Assembly: GCA_029204225.1 (NCBI GenBank)
Contig: CM055104.1
Coordinates: 47,502,451 to 47,566,450 of the forward strand
Direction of reading: 5' to 3'
DNA from: Diphasiastrum complanatum
Lineage: Eukaryota; Streptophyta; Lycopodiopsida; Lycopodiales; Lycopodiaceae
Length of the DNA stretch: 64,000 nucleotides
Shown here: positions 35,401 through 43,049 of the stretch, one piece after another
Position numbering within the stretch: the stretch's first letter is position 1
How the letters are laid out: each line of letters starts with the position of its first letter
Translations under genes and position numbers: made by a program
The notes under the pieces: generated by a model
Database searches by the model: none
What the model saw: only the letters and a program-made list of their open reading frames with translations
What the model was told of the DNA's origin: nothing

Positions 35401-38373
35401 AGCTATGAAAATCGCTTTGATACCATGTTGGGAGAGAGGGAGATGAACGAGTTGAGAAAAAAAAGGTGTCGTACGTTAGAAACGAAAAATAAGCTCAGAG
35501 AGGTAAGACGAACACGAACGAGACACGAACTTGAACAAGAAACGAACGAGAACCGAACTCGAACATAAAATGTTCGTGCATAGCGGAACAAGCTATACGA
35601 CTCTCTCCGTAAGCATGACTACGCCTATCAGAACGAACAAAACGGTAGTGATGAGAATCACAGTCGTTCTTGATTACGTAGCCAAACTTTAATAAATGAG
35701 TGAAGCTCCAGAAGAATGGTTTGTCGCGAATAGTGACAAACTATTCGTCGCGAATGATTCGCGAAGAGCTAGACGGTGCTCAACTGATAATTAGTCGCGA
35801 ATGATTCGCGAAAGACAAGACCAAATGTTAGTCGTCTATTACTAGAAAAACAACTAGAAAGATCGGACAGAATGAATGATAAGCATAGCAATATTAACAT
35901 AGATTTGAACGCAGAACAAAGAACTGTATCAGATTAAGTATATCATGTATACATGTCAATAATGCGGTAGAGCACAAGACAATAGCGGATGAAACCGTGT
36001 GCTCTACGAAGCTTATACAATCTGTAAAGGAATAAAACCTTATTGTTGACAATCAAGAATTAATGCGCAAGGCATCTACTTCGTCTCATTCACTCATAAC
36101 TCATTAACCTGAATACGCTCGTTAAACTGAATACACAAATGGTATCTAGTATATATACATTATATTACAGGTGTGCAGATGTGGAAAGTACAATGTGCTG
36201 TCTGTAAGAGATCGTGGGTGGCTGCAGTCGTTGTCCAGTCTATTAGCGCAGCTGCATGGGGTGAGCGTGAAAAGGGTGCGACGTCAGTCAGTGCTGAAGT
36301 GATCGTTGGTGATGACAATGCAAAAAGTGCGTCACTCTTACAGGGTGCCTTTGCTTTTAGGGCACCTTTGGCATTCTGTAAGATAGTGTCCCCTTTTCAC
36401 CTGTCACCATAACGTGTGTAAAAACACAGTGTCGCGATTCTTTTGCCTTTTCTTCGTCTGTGCGAACTTGCGTGTAAATATGCAGACTGCGCGACAACGT
36501 TAGTAAATATGCAGCATGAATGGAGGTAGATTAAAATGGGATTTAAGGAGAGTAGAGGGAATAAATCCAACAAGTAACTTACCGCTTTCAACTAGAAAAG
36601 TAAGTTGACTGTTTGAATCACGTGAGGCACTGCCCGCACAACTGTGTAGTATGAAATCTGTGGGGCCTGGGTTAATGTCTTCATGCATTATTACTCCAGA
36701 CGTATCTTGTGGTATAGCCAGAAGTCAGATCAGCACACGAGTATCTGGATCCTTAAAGCAGTTTTATTCTTGGTATTTAATTCTACTAGTACTATGAGTA
36801 TCTAGATTTGAAGCAATTCTTGGGATTCCAATAAACAAAAATGACCTGCAAAAACGTTCCAATCCTGAATCAAGTTTGAAAGTGTCACTTTCCTGGGGAT
36901 GGTATTATGGAAGTCGGGCTATTAATTATTAACTCTTAATTTTCTTTGATGTGGTTCTGTTTGAAATTGCTCTCCGTCATAGTTGAGTTTCCTTAAATTC
37001 ATCCCGTGATCAGTGATTTTACAGTCAAGAGCCACTTTTTATCAATTCTCACTTGTGAGTTTACTGAACTATTGGTAATTACTAACCAATTATGGGGATA
37101 GGACAATTCTCACAGAGTTGATAGAATGCTAAAAGGAATCTTGCTAGAAATGAGATGTAGCTTTCAGTTGTAGCCCAGCTATTTTTGAAGGCCCCTTCGT
37201 ACTTGGTTCATCAGAGGCCTTTTTAGTTTAACTTTTAGTTACTCTTCACTTGCTACAAGATACTCAAAAGTTGTGAACTCCTAAGGCCGTTTTCATTCTA
37301 GAAGCCAGTAATCAGATGTGGTCATAAGCTGCTAACTATTCTGTCTTAACCATGTTTTTGCTAAGTTTGCCGGGTGTTATTAGATACCAGAGTCAAATCC
37401 TATCACGTTTGTTCCTGTTCCCAAAAATAATGGGAATTTGCATGTTTGCATGAACTACTCCAAAAACATCGTTTCTACAATTAAAGATCAGTTATCCTAG
37501 CCCGTCACTAGGCAAATCCTCGATGACGTTGCTGACCATAAAATAGACAGCCTTTTGGATGGTGTTAGTGGTGAAAAAGGTTGAGGAATCAACAGCTTTT
37601 ATTACAAAATGGGGAGCCTTTGCTTAGAAGGCCATGCCATTTGGTCTTTCAAATGCATCTGCATCATTTCAAAAGGTCATGACCAGAAACTGCAATGCAC
37701 AATCTATATTTACAGTTATAGTTCAGCTGTCTGTCAATTGTCAAGTGTCAGTTGACATGAGACAGGCTAGGAAATCGAAGTACTAGTGACTCTTACTACA
37801 TGTACATTTCCCTATCAGTAGTACTGTGCCAAGTATTAATCAATATATTACTCCGAAGTGATTTCTGGGACAACTGAGTGACCGTAAGCAAACTGCATAG
37901 TATTTTAATGAATCTTTTGAAATTGATGTTTGCTTTATTTTTCAGCCAAATAGCCCTCACATTATGATCGCATTGTCTTCTAAACTTGATCTGAGTCATG
38001 TGAAATTTGTGAATGCTAGCTGCAACATTGGTGCACGTGCTCCACAGTTCTTTATGGTATGTAACACAGACTAGCTAGGCACCATAAGACACTTTCAGGG
38101 TTAGGTGTCCAGGTGCTTCACCACTCTTGAGCTAAATGTGGAGTGTGTAACTGAGGCTTTGTGTTTTCAGCTTGGGGGATGAGTGAATTTCTAGGTCTCA
38201 ATGTCTAGAAAAGTGAGCTTATTTAATTGATGGTTTATAACTGAAGCTCATTCTCATGGATTGTTTATTGGTTGTGATTTCAGGCATTAGAGGTCTGTCT
38301 TGACGCCTGCGTTAAACTTGGTGAGGTTATGCGGACATGCTTGAAGGAGGCTGCCCTGGGAGTACCCCAATAA
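10249..38373 (+). CDS. MTR3 (RRP41L): Exosome core subunit MTR3/RRP41L (RNase PH-like), seven exons, intact
   Basis: Exons: 10249-10396, 10495-10573, 24569-24680, 27978-28098, 30273-30361, 30940-31089, 38284-38373. They total 789 nt (262 aa plus stop), with consistent phases and GT-AG borders. The product is an RNase PH-fold subunit of the six-member exosome ring, which threads RNA for 3'-5' decay and rRNA processing in nucleus and cytoplasm. Landmarks: DGFRLDGRRPH near residue 35, AAGSAYAEFGDTKVIVSIYG, GPRESKK, TFPKTTVDVFALVLQSGGG, and ISCASLALADAGIVMYDLV. The motif pattern fits the plant MTR3/RRP41L branch rather than RRP41. The start is the ATG with an upstream telo-box. Introns 2 (14.0 kb) and 6 (7.2 kb) are enlarged by TEs. 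No lesion was seen. Confidence 0.9.
13500..13864 (-). mobile_element. Partial hAT-type MITE related to the one at 39310-39665
   Basis: 13700-13864 matches the right half of the 39.3-39.7 kb MITE: the same TATTGCCCTTGATTA, then GATACCCATATTGCCCACAA and TTTCTGAGAAA blocks, ending in the terminal GCAACTATG (compare GCATCTATG). Unlike the 39-kb copy, it carries on the minus strand a 75-codon open frame (13562-13789; contains VLGRVWGPKKDNSTLVIRFD) of unknown origin. I could not find the left terminus. Confidence 0.5.
14330..16100 (+). other. Non-coding, possibly LTR-retrotransposon-derived stretch
   Basis: No protein domains. A purine tract (TTTGAGGGGGATAT near 15626) resembles a polypurine tract, with a following near-repeat of TACTTTGTGTGAGxAAGTAT (15608 and 15646). 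This could be the 3' end of a non-autonomous element (LARD-like), but no LTR pair, primer site or TSD was found. Confidence 0.25.
17375..17485 (+). repeat. (GC)n-(GA)n and (GT)n-(GA)n microsatellites
   Basis: CGCGCGCGCG runs into about 25 GA units to 17437. A second GTGTGTGTGAGAGAGAGAG stretch lies at 17461-17485. They lie at the broken 3' end of the copia-like gag remnant. Confidence 0.9.
17500..18170 (-). pseudogene. Retrotransposon gag N-terminal remnant with internal tandem duplication
   Basis: The minus-strand start MANDRVDIPTSPP appears near 17946 (and MADDRVDIP near 18120). It is followed by a Pro/Ser-rich segment, QMSPQFSVPPSGRPVNTDFP, and KSPQRTIDVVDQWLHKWEEY near 17515, resembling the N-terminal part of LTR-element gag proteins. 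The first 170-180 bp are duplicated in tandem (17821 and 18000). Frames are broken and the sequence ends in microsatellite, so only a fragment remains. Confidence 0.55.
18950..18961 (-). other. Primer-binding site (variant) of copia-like remnant
   Basis: The minus strand reads TGATATCAGAGC, one base different from the tRNA-iMet match TGGTATCAGAGC. It is followed toward lower coordinates by the gag leader and preceded by an LTR-like sequence beginning at 18965. Confidence 0.55.
18965..20300 (-). repeat. Probable 5' LTR of the copia-like remnant, containing 160-bp repeats
   Basis: The inner edge is fixed by the primer site (TGTTCTTGAG at 18965). The outer edge was not found, so the end given is approximate. 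About 19300-19940 consists of diverged tandem copies with a 160-bp period (anchors ending near 19460, 19620, 19779 and 19939). Confidence 0.4.
21388..21828. mobile_element. MITE with GGTTC/GAACC-rich inverted ends
   Basis: The left end has TAGAATCCATGG...GAGCCGTGGGTCC and the right end is roughly its reverse complement (GGACCGTACACGGCTC...ATTCTA). Both ends contain clustered inverted GAACCGT/ACGGTTC motifs around an AT-rich centre with ATTAATTA repeats. Size and structure fit a non-autonomous DNA transposon. The TSD is uncertain. Confidence 0.55.
22494..22706. repeat. About 105-bp tandem duplication
   Basis: Two diverged copies, each beginning around CACTGGTCTG or CGCTGGTCTG and ending ...CTCATAGGTCCAC or ...CTCACAGGTCCAC. 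Confidence 0.8.
23085..23255. repeat. Diverged direct repeat, about 102-bp period
   Basis: TCTCTCTATGCC...TTGGTGCAGCTTTCCTGC occurs at about 23104 and 23206. Confidence 0.7.
23331..23523. repeat. Three tandem copies of a 60-68 bp unit
   Basis: Units share GAAGAAAC, CATGAA, a CAAGTATTCAAGAACT-like block and CCTACTCAAGATTT. Confidence 0.85.
24190..24280 (-). pseudogene. Ty3/gypsy integrase fragment
   Basis: The minus strand encodes WHPQTNGQTEVANRVI, the motif carrying the third catalytic acidic residue (Glu) of gypsy integrases. The sequence on either side has lost its frame. It lies about 300 bp upstream of MTR3 exon 3. Confidence 0.6.
26338..26349 (+). other. Orphan copia-type primer-binding site
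   Basis: TGGTATCAGAGC on the plus strand, with no recognisable LTR pair or coding domains. This is probably a relic. Confidence 0.35.
27484..27660. repeat. 92-bp tandem duplication
   Basis: The CCACAAACTAGTGGT block at 27487 recurs at 27579, followed in both copies by TCTCACTA, GCTCTCTTCACTTTTAG and a TATAGAGA end. Confidence 0.85.
28099..30272 (+). other. Intron 4 of MTR3/RRP41L (2.2 kb)
   Basis: Donor G|gtcagt, acceptor ttttacag. I see no recognisable element inside. Confidence 0.7.
30362..30939 (+). other. Intron 5 of MTR3/RRP41L (578 bp)
   Basis: Donor gtaagt, acceptor attgcttag. Nothing notable inside. Confidence 0.75.
31387..31634 (-). repeat. copia-2 3' LTR, truncated
   Basis: About 248 bp, matching 35426-35673 with few differences. 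The right edge is the deletion junction with RNase H. Confidence 0.9.
31635..32806 (-). pseudogene. copia-2 reverse transcriptase and partial RNase H
   Basis: 32414-32806 carries the RT N-terminus (CKWIFKIKYN, KARLVARGFTQI, YSETFSPVVKHSSIRMLL, QLDVQTAYLNGVI). A frameshift leads to 31746-32417 with ITLYVDDTLLFNN (YVDD), CLGLQIHRD and the GYSDAS start of RNase H. A TAG follows SDAS, after which GDADNRKSTSGFTFFF and ISWNSRKQTSIALSST are still readable down to 31635. The downstream half of RNase H is deleted. Confidence 0.88.
32901..33695 (-). pseudogene. copia-2 integrase
   Basis: A 264-codon frame contains KALRSDNGGEY (second Asp), TPYSPQSNGLAERKNRTLVE (catalytic Glu in the E-RKNR motif), EAISTAAYVQNRC and TPHEVWTGSKPSL. 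It then reaches the acidic C-terminal linker with ILYSQDIVFIE. The first Asp (VHSDICGP) is at the end of the neighbouring protease frame, across a stop at about 33700-33720. Confidence 0.88.
33720..34454 (-). pseudogene. copia-2 protease and GAG_pre-integrase
   Basis: WFLDSGATQHMTSLIGCF is the aspartic protease active site. KVLYVPKLSTNLLSVSRI follows. LLWHYRLSHLN is the pre-integrase His module. The frame ends at VVHSDICGPMKNLG, the start of the integrase core. Confidence 0.9.
34455..35090 (-). pseudogene. copia-2 gag
   Basis: Two frames (34899-35090 and 34608-34862) cover the central gag: DTRIGHVSEAQTSKEVWDIL, LHLRKKFYSLKM, VMQLLTSLPSSYDSW and LTLSRVITMLLQEDTRR. A degraded CCHC knuckle and Lys-rich segment follow. 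This is a copia UBN2-type gag. Confidence 0.82.
35426..36572 (-). repeat. copia-2 5' LTR (1147 bp)
   Basis: Ends are TGTTGG...CCAACA, in inverted match. It contains two perfect TCGCGAATgATTCGCGA palindromes (35748, 35794) and a CGAAC-rich stretch (35505-35575). Confidence 0.9.
36578..37945 (+). other. Remainder of MTR3 intron 6, no element seen
   Basis: Between the copia-2 TSD and the candidate cassette exon I see no coding region or structured repeat. Confidence 0.5.
37946..38056 (+). other. Candidate in-frame cassette exon in MTR3 intron 6
   Basis: Flanked by a good acceptor (tgctttatttttcag) and donor (gtatgt). It is 111 nt long, exactly 37 codons, and has no stop in the frame (phase 0) that exons 6 and 7 use. 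Inclusion would insert a peptide starting PNSPHIMIALSS and ending APQFFM just before the last exon. Known MTR3 proteins have no such insert, so it is either an optional exon or chance. Confidence 0.3.
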
Positions 38374-39301
38374 ATGAGGTGGCCTTTGTCAAGGCAGGGC
38401 AGATCTTAGCGGATGAATCTTTGATTGATGCTTGCTGCACAGATCAGATAGGAAGTTGTTAGTGCCAGATCTTGAGTTGAATGGCAGATTGAGTTACATT
38501 AAGATCTTTTCACAGGAGAGCATGAAGTGTTTACTGGTGACCTCATGTGTCCTTTCCTCACTCTTGGTTTCAAGGACATAATCTCAGGAGCATGTCCTTT
38601 CCTTCTTGCTGGTTTCAAGGACATGATCTCAGGGGCCTTGGACACATAGTTGGATGACACATTTGTCATTCTGTTTTGTAAAAAGCAAAGTTTTCACCTA
38701 TCAACTGATAAGGTCATTGGAAAAACTTAAAATATTCAAACAGTGTAACCATCATGAAGCAACACACTGAGGTTGACCCTCACAACATTTGCAAGGAAGA
38801 GGCGCAAATTCTGGAATGTATTGAGCTCATAAACTTTCATCTCTGATGTTCTCTTTGGGATATCTGGGATGTTTAGTTTTCCAACAATTTTCCCTTTCAA
38901 TTATGATTGGGTACTTCTTAATGTAATTTAATACATATTGATATCTGCAACTTGATCGGAAATTGATATTCTAAGATAAGTATCATGTGTATCTTTTCTA
39001 TTTAAAAGATGTTTTATGTGAATGATTCTGTTACTCAAAAGTTCAAATATTGATATCAAGACTGAATTTATTCTTGTCTACTACTTCGTTAGGCACAACC
39101 AAGTTGTTCTAGCTAAAAGAGGATAAGCTCAAGGCTTATTGAATTATATTTGTTCATCATTTCATGCTTTGGGTTTTGGAATTTGCTACCCTCTTTTGTA
39201 GAAAATTTATGAATGTTAAATTTAGAAACTCGCAACATAAGACACAATCAATTTGAAGAGATGTACCCTCCGATAGCCTAGACAAGATGTTGAAGGTGTA
39301 A
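38374..39301 (+). other. 3' flank of MTR3/RRP41L
   Basis: Presumed 3' UTR and spacer. It contains a 45-bp tandem duplication (38548-38636; TGTCCTTTCC ... GGTTTCAAGGACATxATCTC). The polyadenylation site cannot be fixed. Confidence 0.4.
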
Positions 39302-39309
39302 ATACCAAC

Positions 39310-39665
39310 CATAGTTGCCCAGGAACGTGTTTCTGGAGAAAAACGTTTCTAGAAACGCGTTTCTGGATCCAGAATCGCTGGAAAAAAATCAGAAACAGGT
39401 CTTTAAAAATTCATAGGGATTGATTGAATCCAACAAGGATTGCTGCACCTAAACTGGACCACACTATAACCGAAACACTCAACAACCTACATAAATGCAA
39501 TGCCCTTGATTAGAGCTTTAATTTGATACCCATATTGCCCACAAAAATAAAAAAACTAAAATTTAAAGAAAAACGTTTTTGAGAAACGCATTCCCAAACC
39601 AGAAACGCGTTCAGCGTTTCTAAATGCGTTTCTGAACACGTTTCTAGAAACGCTGTGCATCTATG
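39310..39665. mobile_element. hAT-type MITE, 356 bp, perfect 8-bp TSD
   Basis: The TSD ATACCAAC lies at 39302-39309 and 39666-39673. Terminal inverted repeats begin CATAGTTGCCCAG and CATAGATGCACAG. Both subterminal regions are packed with AAACGCGTTTC/CGTTTCTAGAAACG palindromic motifs, as in hAT subterminal repeats. It has no coding capacity. The right half is shared with 13700-13864. Confidence 0.85.
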
Positions 39666-39879
39666 ATACCAACTAACCAAATATCCCAAAATACTAATTT
39701 TTGATCATCATTGTAATAAAAGAAGTGTGCAATATACCATTTTGATCCATATGCACTATATTTTGATTAAGATTCACGGACAAAATTGTCCCTCTTGTAA
39801 TAATCAATAATAACTGTTACATTGGATGTCGATGGCGTTTTCGTAAATAACACAATGACCAAAAAAATAGAGAAATCAC

Positions 39880-40529
39880 ATGGAGACCCATTTTTTTTTT
39901 TTCGATTTTTTTAATTTTTTTTAATAAATACCCATTTTTAAAATGCTTCAAATAAAGATACTGTAATGCTAAAACAATGTTGTATTTTGCAAGAAAATTA
40001 ATCAAGCTACTAAAATTTTGTTAATAGATTTTTATTAATAATTGCAAATTAGATTATATGAAATAATAATATTATTCAAAATAAAATCATTAGACACAAC
40101 CACTAGAATAACTAAAATAAAATTTTTTGCTTATTTAAAACAAAAGTTTTTATTATTTCTTAGATTTTAAAAGTTTTTAAATTACAATTCTTGTATCAAC
40201 AAAAATATTTTTAAAATTATGACAAAATTTTTAATCAGTATTTAAATCTTTACTTATATTTCAAATACCTATGTGTGTTCATTGAATATTTAAACATTAA
40301 ATGATTGCAAATAAAATTATTTCCAAAAACTTCTTATAAAAACACAGCGAAAAATTAAAATATTAAAAACCGATAGTTCGTTTGCTAATATTCAAATCAT
40401 TAAAAAATTGCTAAATCTATCTTTTTAATACAAACAAATTTAAAAACATTAAATTAATCAAAAAGATTTCAATACACAATATTTCAAGAAATATAGACGC
40501 AATTGTTTAATAAAATAAAAGAGAATTGA
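39880..40529. other. Very AT-rich spacer between convergent genes
   Basis: Almost only A and T with long T and A runs. No gene seen. It separates the 3' ends of the MTR3 and methyltransferase genes and resembles a matrix-attachment-like tract, without proof. Confidence 0.5.
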
Positions 40530-41177
40530 TTACTCCCAGAAATCATCAAGGTCATTTACATCTTTTTTTTTTTGAGGAGCGACTGTAGTGTCAACTGGCA
40601 CCTCTCCACAATTTCCTCGACAACTGTAACCACATTATAGTCCTGAACTCAGACATCAGCAAACTCCTCTGTATCACCCACTTTCCCGCTAGCAGGAGAT
40701 TAGGGTTCCTTGAACAAGGGAATTACTGAGTCCTTGTTGTCTGAACTCTTTCCTACCTCAGCCAGTTCATCTGGCAAAATTGAAAGAGATTTCATTCTCA
40801 TTTTTACAAAATCAACTAAATTAGAATCTAAATCTACTGCAGCAACATGCCTGCCTTTTTGAACAACACATGCACTCGTAGTGCTGCTACCGCTAAATAA
40901 GTCCAAAACCCAATCAGCTGGGTGAGAAAAAATATCAATTAAATGATTAATTAATTGTTGTGGCTTTTGGTAGGGACAAGCCACGTAACCCGTCATTGGA
41001 TTTTTAAGTTTTTTCGTCACGACTGGATATTGGAACAAGTTGCCAAAACTTGTCAGTCCGGAGGTGTTGTAATAAAGCATTGAGCGCTTGCCGTCCAAAG
41101 AATAATAACCAATGGTTATATATTCTATTTCATTGCAAAGTCGCGCTCCTCCCGAGTTTTTGACATTGGGCTTGTAC
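40530..41177 (-). pseudogene. DNA N6-adenine/N4-cytosine methyltransferase-like gene, last exon (SAM-binding half)
   Basis: The acceptor tttgtcag gives an exon from 41177. The main frame runs to a TAA at 40700. Landmarks: WYKPNVKNSGGARL (across the splice), IGYYSLDGKRSML, YPVVTKKLKNP, and then PADWVLDLFSGSSTTSACV, which is motif I (D-x-F-x-G-S-x-T-T) for S-adenosylmethionine. GRHVAAVDLDSNLV follows, as in beta-class DNA methyltransferases (Pfam N6_N4_Mtase type). Beyond the TAA, reading continues (GKVGDTEEFADV) through a TGA at 40649-40651 and a frameshift near 40610, to a charged tail ending DDFWE at 40530. This suggests C-terminal decay. Confidence 0.7.
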
Positions 41178-41299
41178 CTGACAAAGAACATTACTAAAAA
41201 ATTTCAAATTGTTTAAATTAACATTATTGCTTATACTAAATTTAAAATAAAACTTTGAATTAAAATACGAATTAATAATTCACGAACTTAAAGACTTAC

Positions 41300-41670
41300 C
41301 ACACAACATTTTCTATTCCCGCGTTACAGAAAGTTAATAAAGCTTTCTGTACTGAAGCTGATTGCCAAGAGGAATGAAAAATAACAACTCTCCAAATAGG
41401 AGATGTGATTTCAAGAAACCCTTGCATGAAACTATGGATTTCAGTGAATTTGAAAGGAGAATCATCATTTAATGATTCCTTCATCTGAAATCCATACGGT
41501 ATATCGACAATGAAGAGTGTAAGGCCTTTTCTCTAAGAACTTTGAAATTTCTCTGGAATCACCCTCCTAACCGTGTAAAAGCATGGTTGATCATCGACAT
41601 TTTTGGGGAGGTAGGTCTCTAATGGATCCTCCTCCGCAATGGTCTCACCCCGTGCTAGTCTTTTCTTGTC

Positions 41671-41701
<31 letters not shown>

Positions 41702-41720
41702 TCGCTTTTAAAATATGTCT
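41300..41720 (-). pseudogene. DNA methyltransferase-like gene, penultimate exon (catalytic DIPY half)
   Basis: The exon ends at 41300 with donor TG|gtaagt. It encodes KGLTLFIVDIPYGFQM, where DIPY is the D/N-P-P-Y/F-type catalytic motif IV with Ile for the first Pro. RVVIFHSSWQSASVQKALL and NAGIENVVW follow. Motif IV before motif I is the beta-class order. Upstream the frame continues (ARGETIAEEDPLETYLPKNV, VRRVIPEKFQSS) but is closed by a TAG at 41533-41535 unless that is an acceptor (ttcttag). A 23-nt poly-A/T tract (41672-41694) lies at the 5' end and may be a Lys run or a slippage site. Confidence 0.65.
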
Positions 41721-42410
41721 TTTGAATTGCTTTGAAGGAGTGTACATCACAAGGTTATTAATTACTTGCAGGCCACATCCAGTATGATGTGGCATAACTA
41801 ATAAGCTTGATTCACCAGAGTACCGAGTATCCAAGTCTAGGACTATACTGAATCCTATGTTCAGGACGTGGACATGACAATATCACTGATTTAGTAAGTA
41901 GCATGTACAAATCAAATGATATGAGTACAAAACAACAGCGAATGCAGCCGCATACTCTAAACTATCTCTGAGTAACTGATCACTATGTCTAATATACTTC
42001 CGCTGATAAGCAGTAAGCACTGCTAGCAATATTCAAAGTAGAAACATCATTGTTAAAACTTTGTCATTATTTTATCATCTAATGATCAGCTATTTATACT
42101 AATGAGGAATATTGTTTAGGCTTTTATCCAATTAGGGCAACTAATTAGGTCGTAGGTCGCAGTTGTGGCTTAGCCACGATGCGTTGTCACTTATCCAATT
42201 GGAAAGTAGTTATCTTCATAACGAACTGAAACTCGATGCTTAACAATCGTGCCAAAGCCACTTGTTGTTCAATTCCCTTGTATTTCTGCAGACTGTGTAA
42301 AAGAATGAGTAAAACTACAGAGTTGGATAAATGAGTGGATGTAGATTAACTATAGGATTATGGGAGAATAATCTAACATCTTTTACCAAGTACATGTTTG
42401 ATATATTTAC
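41721..42410. other. Unassigned stretch inside presumed giant intron
   Basis: No coding domains. A segment around 42090-42150 (TATTGTTTAGGCTTTTATCC and following) resembles 12935-12990 in MTR3 intron 2, so it is probably a dispersed LTR-derived repeat. Confidence 0.35.
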
Positions 42411-42414
42411 AATA

Positions 42415-42650
42415 TGTGTTGTACTGCAAAACCAATATAACTACATCCCAAAATTTGTTGTACTACAAAGCCAACAAAAATACATCCCAAAGTTTGTTGT
42501 ACTACAAAACCAAAAAAAAATACATCACAAAATTTGTTGTATTGCAAAACCAACAAAAACACATCCCAAAATTTGTTGTACTGCAAAACAAACAAAAATA
42601 CATCCCAAAATCTGTTGGACTACAAAACTAAATAAAATACATCCCTTCGG
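42415..42650. repeat. 39-bp tandem repeat, about six copies
   Basis: Unit CATCCCAAAATTTGTTGTAC followed by TACAAAACCAACAAAAATA. Copies start near 42444, 42483, 42523, 42562, 42601 and 42640. The period is a multiple of three, so all frames stay open by repetition; I do not regard this as a gene. Confidence 0.95.
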
Positions 42651-43049
42651 CAATTTCAAAATTTACATCAGATATACAAATGATATTCCACACAACATGT
42701 AAATCCATTATGCACAAAATCATAGTCCTAACACACTATGTACCTTCCAAAGGAACTTGTCAAGTTTTCAACAATACATAAAACAACTCTTGCTTGTTTA
42801 GGACGTGTTGATGAATGAACGTATTCGCATTCACATCCAATCCCTTCATACGTAGATAAATGAAATACATATGATTTAATGGGATATAATTTTTAGTGGC
42901 CATGGTGTTGGAGGATTTGATTTGAGTGGATTTGCTTGTTTGAAATCTAATCTGATTGTAGAACAGGGAAAGCTATTCAGATCACCAATCTTAAGATCCA
43001 TTTGGATCTAAGATATCAGAAAAAACAACAAAAATCGGTCAAATCTGTC

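Larger units (their letters stand above)
31387..36572 (-). mobile_element. copia-2: Ty1/copia element in MTR3 intron 6, 3' end deleted
   Basis: Minus-strand element with a perfect TSD AGTAA (31382-31386 and 36573-36577). The 5' LTR is 35426-36572 and the primer site TGGTATCAAAGC is at 35414-35425. Domains in order: gag, protease, integrase, RT, partial RNase H. The 3' LTR keeps only its last ~250 bp (31387-31634). A deletion fuses RNase H (after SIALSST) directly to that LTR remnant, removing about 900 bp of LTR, the purine tract and the RNase H end. It lies antisense to the host gene. Confidence 0.92.

Noticed and set aside
36496-36506. AGTAA near 36502 as the right TSD of copia-2
   Set aside because: The preceding bases do not end in CA; the copy at 36573-36577 follows CCAACA exactly and is the better boundary.
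42331-42702. 123-codon frame with repeated Cys-Ile-Ala-Lys units
   Set aside because: Explained by the 39-bp tandem array, open on both strands.
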